The position numbers were made by a program, and so were the translations under genes. A DNA stretch of 64,000 bases from Adiantum capillus-veneris (Eukaryota > Streptophyta > Polypodiopsida > Polypodiales > Pteridaceae). Where the stretch lies: assembly GCA_014529385.2 (NCBI GenBank), contig CM043944.1, positions 49,144,768-49,208,767 on the forward strand, given 5' to 3'. The notes under the pieces were generated by a model. The model did not search any database and had not been told where the DNA came from. It saw nothing but the letters and a program-made list of their open reading frames with translations. This document shows positions 58,162-64,000 of this stretch, piece by piece; position 1 is the first letter of the stretch, and the number at the start of each line of letters is the position of its first letter.

Positions 58162-59162
58162 CTACCATCAATAATGCTCTCTTTTGAGCCCACACCCATG
58201 ACTCAAGTAGACAAAGAAGGCCCGCAATGTTTTGATATTCAAAAAAATCTTAATCCTGATTTGTTAGCTTGTAAATTAGGATTTCCAATAATCTTTATGA
58301 GGGGTCTCCAACCTATAAATAGGCCCCTCTCCTTCTTGTAAAACAACCTCCAACATATCACATAGCACCCCAACACTCTATGCGTGAGGAGAGACTTAGG
58401 TGTAGCAACCACTTGTGAGCTTCACTCTCGGTGTGAGAGAAGCCTTCAAGCTACACATTACAAGTGAGAGAGCATGAGTTCCACAAATCTCAAAACCACT
58501 ATTGTATATGCTCCTTCATCATCAATAAATTGAGGTTTGGTGCATCAAAGGCACGATTCGATGTTCAAATCTTCGTCCTTCCATTTGTGCAATACAGTTT
58601 GGTGAATTCAAGGTGACTTTTGTATTTTGTGTTTTTATCGGTTGATCTTGATTCTAGAAAGTGTTTTAGTGTGTTTTTCATTGCCAGTTTGGTGTCCATT
58701 GTAAGAGGGTATTGTGGTGAGAGGTCTCCCACTCTCTAAGATAGTGTGTGTGTGTGTTTTGGCAATGTTTAGCAATCACTTAGCATTGAGTGAGTTTTGT
58801 ACAAGTTCTACGATAGCATCATAACGAACCATCTCCATTTGCAAGTCACAAATAAGGTATTACGCAAGATCCTTTTTTCTCTCTCTTCCCTTTGCTCTAG
58901 CTCTCTCTGGTCCATTTTGTGTGTGTCTTGGTGTGAGGTTGCTTGTGTGTGTTGTGTGGTGCATCTTCTTGGTTGTACCAAAATCTCTCTTGCGTCCTAG
59001 TTCGCATACCATAACTAGGTGGTGCCCCTATCTTGTTTGGGTTTGGCTATGGGTTGGTTGTTGTGTTGTGCTTGTGGTTGCCCCAGCCCCAATTGAGCAG
59101 CACGGGAGCCTTGAGGGGTGTTTAGAGGTCGCCTCTCTTGTTGCCCGCCCTGGACCGCCTCA
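58162..59162 (+). repeat. Related but distinct LTR relic (solo or truncated)
   Basis: The last 160 bp (59005-59162: CGTCCTAGTTCGC...GGTGGTGCCCC...GAGCAGCACGGGAGCC...GGACCGCCTCA) are homologous to the end of the gypsy D LTR, but the upstream part is different, with TATAAATAGG at about 58315. No primer site follows, so it is a solo LTR or a 3' LTR remnant of a sister family. Its 5' end could not be fixed. Confidence 0.65.
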
Positions 59163-60640
59163 GCATTAAGACATGCTTTGAGTAAGTCTTATTGACAGAG
59201 AAAGCAATACAACAAGAGTCATAGCATACTTTGTAAAAAACTAGAGTAAGGTTTATTTCACAGAGAAAGCTACACCAAAAAAAAACGTTTTTACCTTCTC
59301 TGTACTTGTTAGCAGTCTGCAAGCTTGCCCTTGTGGATGGGAGAGGATGATTTCCTTGGGGGGCTTGGTGGTGTAGCGTTTCCGTAATGCAAGTTTGCGT
59401 GCAGTGCCTTGCCAATATGAGTGCTTTACAATACCTTTGCTGTGTGTGAGAGGCTCTCTGTGCAGAGTGTGTGTGTATATTGAATTAGCGCTTCTCATGC
59501 CTTGCGACGCCTCAATTTATAAAGGGTTCTTCCTTGCGGTGCTTTCAAAGCAGTCCGCGTTGATGCCTAGCTGGAGCGAATTCTATCACCAAAGCCTGCT
59601 TACGGCGTTCATTTAATTGCACTGGCTTTTTTTGGCAAATTGCACCACTTGCATGGTGTGCATAATGCTTTAAAAACCATATGGTTGCTGCCAATTCTCC
59701 GAGTTGATATTTTGCAAGGCTTCTCTTTTAACCAGTCATGGCTAGTGTTGCATACCAAGGTTTTTACGCTTTTTATTTGTTCTTTTATATACTGTGTATA
59801 TTTACCTTGTTGATCAAGCAGTGGGCAAAAAACAGTTCTACTTGTACACAGTACCAATAAGTGCTTGAGTTTAAAAATCAAGGGGGAAAAAAAAATATTT
59901 TGATACGGACACTGTACTGATCGTGAGATTTTTTTACACACTTTGCATCCATATGGTGTAAATTCTCAAAAAATTTAAAATTTCAAGGAGGTTAACATGA
60001 ATCTGGGGAACTTTTACAAAGTTTCTGGCTTGTTGATGCAAAAATAAAAAAAGTAAGGGTGCCTGCTTGAATAATCCATCATCCTGCTCGTGTTTCTTGT
60101 CTTCGTCTTTCCATCAATCCTCAGCCAATGATGTTGTTGTTTGTGTCAGTTTTATAAAAAATGTTAGTACAACATTCGCCTTTGTTTTTATGCTAACATG
60201 TGTGTGTTATGTTGTTTATATTATCAAGTGTTGGACATCCCGTATCCTTTTGTTCTATATGTTGTGTGTGTGTGTGTGTATCTTGAATAGTGTGTTTATA
60301 CCTATAATCTGTATGAATTGAATTGATTATGATAACCATAGAGCAGAGAAAAAATTGGGGCATAAGATGTCGAGCTGATACAAAAAAGTTGACCAGTAAG
60401 CTAGATATGAGATATGTCAGTATGTATTCCATAAATTGTGTGTGTGTATGTATTTGTGTGTGTGTGTGTTCATTAAAGTGCATGGTCTTCGTGTAGGTAT
60501 AAGTGTATGATACGCCAGTGTGTGTACAACAAAGTGTGTACCTCTGTGTGTGTGTGTGTGTGTGTGTGTGTCAGTGTGAGAGAGAGAAAGAGAAACAAAG
60601 GTAGAGAGAGATAAAAAGAGAAAGAGAGAAATATGTGTGA
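59163..60640. other. CACTA interior spacer, low complexity
   Basis: No gene recognised. A TATA-like ATTTATAAAGGG is at about 59515. TG repeats lie at about 60262-60281, 60438-60472 and 60545-60573. Confidence 0.4.
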
Positions 60641-60905
60641 TTCAGGGAGAGGGAAAATAATAACTCTGTTCCATAAAATGTGTGTGTGAGTGTGTGTGAC
60701 CCTTGGAATCGTCATCTTGCATCACTAATTTCTGTGTAGGCTCAATTTGCTCTTCCATTAGCTGATCATGACGGCTTATTGTATGGTAGCAGCAGTCAAA
60801 CATGCAGGTGGAATTGCTGGTCCGCATGGACTGTCGAGGCTGTGAGCGCAGGAAATTTTCTCGCCATTTCTTACAAGCGTCGGCGGCTCTTTGGGTTGCG
60901 CCTAC
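60640..60905 (-). pseudogene. Antisense coding-like fragment, unknown
   Basis: Minus strand reads QRAADACKKWRENFLRSQ, then SMRTSNSTCMFDCCYHT and MEEQIEPTQKLVMQDDDSKG without a stop for about 85 codons. It has basic and acidic blocks and no known motif. It may be an exon remnant of the CACTA element or of a host gene. Confidence 0.3.
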
Positions 60906-60942
60906 ACGAAAATCTTAATCTAACCTTATCTTAAATGATAAA

Positions 60943-61226
60943 AAGAAGAAAATGGTATAACCTTTCTACCACCCAAGTGTGGTAGATTGGTTATGCCAAT
61001 TCCCTCTTCAATAACAGGTAAATAACGTAAATAAACCCAAATCTAATCTAATATAACGTAAATAAACCTAAATCTAATCAAACGTAAATCTAACTAAAAA
61101 TAAACCTAAAAGGCTAATCTAATTTAACTTAAATAAACCTAAATCTAATTTAACGTAAGTCTACATCTAAATTAATCTTTAACGTCTTTTGGGATAGTTT
61201 CCTACGACGTTAAAACTCTCTTCTTC

Positions 61227-61260
<34 letters not shown>

Positions 61261-61760
61261 CAATAAACCTAGATCTAATTTAACGTAAGTCTACATTTAA
61301 CCTAATCTTTAACGTCTTTTGGGATAGTTTCCTACGACGTTAAAACTCTCTTCTTCTTGTGTGTGTGTGTGTGTGTGTGTGTGGGTGTGTGTGTGCCAAT
61401 AAAAAGAGAAAAATGGTATAACCTTTCTATCACCCAAGTGTGGTTGATTGGTTATGCCATTTTCCTCTTGAATAACAAGTCTTGAGTTCAACTCCTCGTC
61501 GGCTAGATCTTTAGGTCTCTTTAATTAGTTTCCTACGACATTAAATTAACCTCTCTTCTTCTCGGGTGTATGTGTGTGGGTGTTGGGTGTGTGTGCGAGC
61601 CAATAAAAAAAAATAAAAAATGGTATAACTTTTCTATCACCGAAGTGTGATAGATTGGTTATGCCATTTCCCTCATGAATAACAGGTCTTGAGTTCAACT
61701 CCTGTCGACTAGATCCTTAAGGTCTCTTGGGATAGTTTCCTACGATGTTAAGACTCTCTT
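60943..61760 (+). repeat. tRNA-derived SINE-like repeats, clustered copies
   Basis: A head with polymerase III promoter character recurs at about 60948-61016, 61413-61490 and 61618-61710. It has an A-box-like TGTGGTAGATTGGTTATGCC and a B-box-like TTGAGTTCAACTCC (absent from the first copy, where a spacer is inserted). A body GGGATAGTTTCCTACGACGTTAARACTCTCTTCTTC follows (about 61190, 61320, 61535, 61730), then a TG repeat and GCCAATAAA. The pieces form an incomplete tandem cluster with unit about 130-205 bp. Confidence 0.65.
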
Positions 61761-61783
61761 CTTCTTCTTCTTCTTCTTCTTCT

Positions 61784-61830
<47 letters not shown>

Positions 61831-61908
61831 TTTCCTCTCTCAATGTGTGTGTGCATTCTTTGATTATGCATGTGTGTGTGTGTGTGTGTGTGTTTTTGGT
61901 TTGTGCAT

Positions 61909-61952
<44 letters not shown>

Positions 61953-62017
61953 CCTCTCTCAATGTGTGTGCATTCTTTGTTTATGCATGTGTGTGTGTGT
62001 TTTTTGTTTATGCTTGT

Positions 62018-62058
<41 letters not shown>

Positions 62059-62076
62059 AACACAATCTGTGTGTGA

Positions 62077-62131
<55 letters not shown>

Positions 62132-62188
62132 GGGAAGGGAACATGAGAGTGAGGAGAGGGAAGGAGCATACCTGGCTCTCCTTCCTCT

Positions 62189-62244
<56 letters not shown>

Positions 62245-62250
62245 AGAAGA
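61750..62250. repeat. Large TTC/CT/TG/AG microsatellite region
   Basis: Successive TTC, CT, TG, CT, TG, CT, AG and TG tracts, including a 35-bp direct duplication (CTCTCAATGTGTGTGCATTC...TTATGCATG). The overlapping open frames are artefacts. Confidence 0.97.
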
Positions 62251-62354
62251 AAGAGAGAGAGAGGGAGAGCGCGCGTTACCTTGCTTGCTTGAGCGCGCAC
62301 CAAAAACTCAGATCTTAGATCTGAGTTTTCGGACGCTCTCGGTTATTTTTTTAA

Positions 62355-62485
62355 GCCCTGGCGGGGTCGCTATAGGAGTCTCTATGTTGCAAGTAACATA
62401 GCAACGCTCATAGCAACACCTATAGCGATGCCGTGGTTTTTCATGTTTGAGCGTCGCACTACGAGCGTCGCTGCTATTAAGTACC
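62355..62485. repeat. CACTA subterminal repeat array, right
   Basis: GTCGCTATAGGAG, ATAGCAACGCTCATAGC, CTATAGCGATGCC, GAGCGTCGCACTACGAGCGTCGC: the same motif as the left array, more decayed. Confidence 0.85.
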
Positions 62486-62495
62486 TCTTATAGTG
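62486..62495 (-). repeat. CACTA element 2 right TIR
   Basis: TCTTATAGTG, complement CACTATAAGA, followed by the ACT target copy at 62496-62498. Confidence 0.82.
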
Positions 62496-62658
62496 ACTCT
62501 TGTTATAACTACACACTACTAACTACATGACAATACATGACAACCTCACATTCTCTAACCAGGCCCGATCCCCGCACACCTTGATCTAGAGGTGCACGGA
62601 TATTAGGACCACAAGTAGGCCAATAGAAGTATGTTTCTACTCCTCGGAGAGTAGGTTA

Positions 62659-62698
62659 TATGCCTCTATGTCCCGTATAGGGAGGACATAGAGGCATA
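62659..62698. repeat. Perfect 15-bp inverted repeat
   Basis: TATGCCTCTATGTCC (62659-62673) and its exact complement (62684-62698) around a 10-bp loop. No T tract follows. Confidence 0.9.
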
Positions 62699-62699
62699 C

Positions 62700-62861
62700 A
62701 TGACTTTCTCACGAAGGGAGTGGGTAACAGATAGCCTATTTCCATGGAAAAGATAACCATCCTACAAAGTGAATGGTTATACATTACTTTCTCATGAAGG
62801 GAGTGGGTAACACATAGCCTATTTCCATGGAGAAGATAACCATACTACAAAGTGAATGGTT
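62700..62861. repeat. 83-bp tandem duplication
   Basis: ACTTTCTCAYGAAGGGAGTG...ATAGCCTATTTCCATGG...CTACAAAGTGAATGGTT occurs twice with few differences. Confidence 0.93.
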
Positions 62862-62864
62862 CCT

Positions 62865-63020
62865 CTTTCTTCCCCAAAGCAAGGGCTGACATTACATATT
62901 TTAAGTCATCGTCAGTAGCATACTCATCTATCATAAAAGATAGATCATTGTGAGTTGCTGTAGACACCGCATTAACTTTTGGTCATCGTGAAAGTGCATC
63001 AGCCACTTCATTAGGAAATT
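62865..63020 (-). pseudogene. Antisense gypsy fragment (same family as element C)
   Basis: The minus strand encodes NEVADALSR followed by VNAVSTATHNDLSFM and DEYATDDD. Element C has the corresponding VVDALSR..VNAVSIATHNDLSFM at 32.7-32.77 kb. This is the RNase H-integrase junction of that gypsy family. Confidence 0.85.
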
Positions 63021-63189
63021 TCAGAGGTCATTTAGAGGGCCATATGAAGAGAGAGAAAAATAGAGCGCGTCCAATGAGCATGAAGGCTACGTTACGTAGG
63101 AAAGTATGTGGAAAGACTCAAAAAATAGGAAAATAGCATAAAACTTTCACGAATCTAGGATTGTAGCATAGTAATTTCCTTCCTTTTAC

Positions 63190-63362
63190 CAAGCTTTTAG
63201 GTGCTTGCATGTGGTCCCACTTCTGATATTCTCTTAAGGTCATTAACGTACTGGAGGGTGACCATTAAGCCCGCACAAGATATTGGAATTCTAAAACACT
63301 TTCCCTCCATTAGAATGCTTTCAAAGTGAATCTCCCTCCACTAAAGCTTTTCTCTGAGAGCT
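63190..63362 (+). promoter_or_regulatory. Shared 5' flank of the 63.36-kb gene
   Basis: The 170 bp before the ATG also precede the 34-kb copy (GTCATTAACGTACTGGAGGG, TTGGAATTCTAAAACACTTTCCCTCCATTAGAATGC). It probably includes 5' UTR and core promoter; no clear TATA box is seen. Confidence 0.5.
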
Positions 63363-64000
63363 ATGGCGTCCACGTCTTCTCGCCTAAGAGGCTCCAGGTG
63401 TTTACTGTCTCTCACACCAACAACCAACAACTGCACTTTGCCTAGAAGGCCAAGTAGTAGCATATCCTCAATTACAATACCAGCTTCAATAAGTGCAGAG
63501 AACCAATGGGTTGGACAAAGGATAAACAAAGGTTCATGGGTCCTCATGCAACCAAGAAGACCCAAGAGGTCTAGTGGTATCAACGTTTACCGCTCAGCAT
63601 GGAAGGCCAGAGTGTTGGATTTCAAAGTTGAAATCGGCAAAAGATCTGTAAAGGAAGTTCTTGTTCAGCATGTGTTTACCCATCCTGAGGTGATAGCAAA
63701 CGGTGGAAATGTATCAGATATACATCAACCACATTGCATTTGTAAGTACTCTTGACATGTGAACTTACTGATACTCTCATTATAACTTTTCTTATATATT
63801 TTGCAATGTTTCTCCCGCTTGTTATGAGCAATGTCTCCATTCTTCACAGCTCAATTACATTAGATTTGTCATTTGTACTTATTGATATGCTTAGTTTAAC
63901 TCTTCTTATATATATTGCAGATGTTTATCCCTCTTCTTATGAGCAATGGCAGCCTGTTTGGCGAGCAATAGTCTCTGCCCTTGCCCTTGTATTCACATCA
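63363..64000 (+). CDS. Host-like gene, exon 1 and start of exon 2 (unknown, probably organelle-targeted)
   Basis: ATG 63363. Exon 1 (to 63741) encodes 126 residues: a Ser/Thr/Arg-rich start (MASTSSRLRGSRCLLSLTP) like a plastid transit peptide, then RSAWKARVLDFKVEIGKRSV and FTHPEVIANGGNVSDIHQ. Donor T|GTAAGT; intron 63742-63920 with acceptor TATATTGCAG; exon 2 continues in frame (SYEQWQPVWRAIVSALALVF), ending in a hydrophobic, probably membrane-spanning segment at the window edge. Family not recognised. It is open in frame as far as visible. A defective copy of its 5' part lies at 34215-34681. Confidence 0.6.
63768..63952 (+). repeat. Intron-exon boundary duplication
   Basis: Copies at about 63768-63832 and 63884-63950: TTATATATTTTGCAATGTTTCTCCCGC... 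and TTATATATATTGCAGATGTTTATCCCTC..., each followed by TTATGAGCAATG. The first copy lies inside the intron and has lost the acceptor AG. Confidence 0.85.

Larger units (their letters stand above)
45386..62495. mobile_element. CACTA element 2, 17.1 kb, with nested insertions
   Basis: Left end CACTACAAGAGGT (45386) and right end, on the complement, CACTATAAGAGGT (62495): 12 of 13 terminal bases agree. Both sides carry ACT (45383-45385 and 62496-62498), the 3-bp duplication typical of CACTA transposons. Both ends carry arrays of GCGTCGCTAT and its complement. Inside are a second-ORF relic (46.3-47.2 kb, minus), a gypsy element, an LTR relic and SINE-like repeats. No transposase gene is found inside. 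It lies directly against the relic of an older CACTA element. Confidence 0.85.

Noticed and set aside
61413-61490. Functional tRNA gene
   Set aside because: A- and B-box-like blocks are present, but no proper acceptor stem or anticodon arm forms; a SINE head fits better.
61745-62401. Overlapping long frames on both strands
   Set aside because: Built entirely from CT, TG and AG repeats; six-way openness is a simple-repeat artefact.
62659-62698. Intrinsic terminator
   Set aside because: Perfect stem, but no T tract, and bacterial-type terminators are not expected in plant nuclear DNA.
63341-63583. Minus-strand frame opposite exon 1 (and its copy at 34368-34559)
   Set aside because: The plus strand has start context, splice sites and an exon 2 in frame; the antisense frame has none.

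Overview
This window is nuclear DNA of a land plant, almost entirely transposable elements and gene debris. The evidence is plant-type Ty1-copia and Ty3-gypsy retrotransposons with an initiator-Met-tRNA primer site, a CACTA (En/Spm) transposon, pentatricopeptide-repeat (PPR) and F-box relics, and GT/AG introns. The PPR remnants recall the large lineage-specific PPR families of ferns and other seed-free plants, but the species cannot be fixed from the sequence. I see no rRNA, no true tRNA and no CRISPR. Most features are decayed. The only candidate intact host gene runs off the right edge.

Layout. 1-5.2 kb: an LTR element with only a gag-like protein (1829-~4870), set between old antisense coding debris. 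5.8-7.25 kb: an antisense PPR pseudogene abutting an F-box fragment. 7.27-8 kb: microsatellite and a family of CG-centred hairpins. 8.97-10.05 kb: a copia element reduced to LTR-RNase H-LTR. 10.3-15.6 kb: nested copia remnants. An antisense copia pol relic (11.95-15.64 kb) was split by a deleted sense copia element (12712-14901, perfect ACCAT target duplication), which itself holds a 465-bp foldback MITE.

16-29 kb: two broken kinase-like genes lie on either side of a young, nearly complete copia element (19806-24977, LTRs almost identical), whose single gag-pol frame is broken only by two TAG codons. A ~63-bp minisatellite lies before the second kinase. 29.3-34.2 kb: a decayed gypsy element with an in-frame 186-bp protease duplication. 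34.2-36 kb: a duplicated gene fragment joined head-on to an antisense multi-exon gene relic. 36-42 kb: tandem repeats and AT-rich spacer.

42-62.5 kb is a nest. An antisense CACTA relic (41.99-45.38 kb) lies directly against a second CACTA element (45386-62495: matching TIRs, subterminal GCGTCGCTAT arrays, ACT target duplication). The second CACTA holds a gypsy element (about 47.2-58.16 kb), an LTR relic and a tRNA-derived SINE-like cluster. The gypsy element carries a leader region between primer site and gag with two pairs of tandemly duplicated coding segments; the second pair starts with an F-box-like helix. This unusual accessory module is the most interesting thing in the window.

62.5-64 kb: short repeats, an antisense gypsy fragment, then the first exons of a probable organelle-targeted membrane protein gene whose promoter and exon 1 are the source (or sister) of the 34-kb copy.
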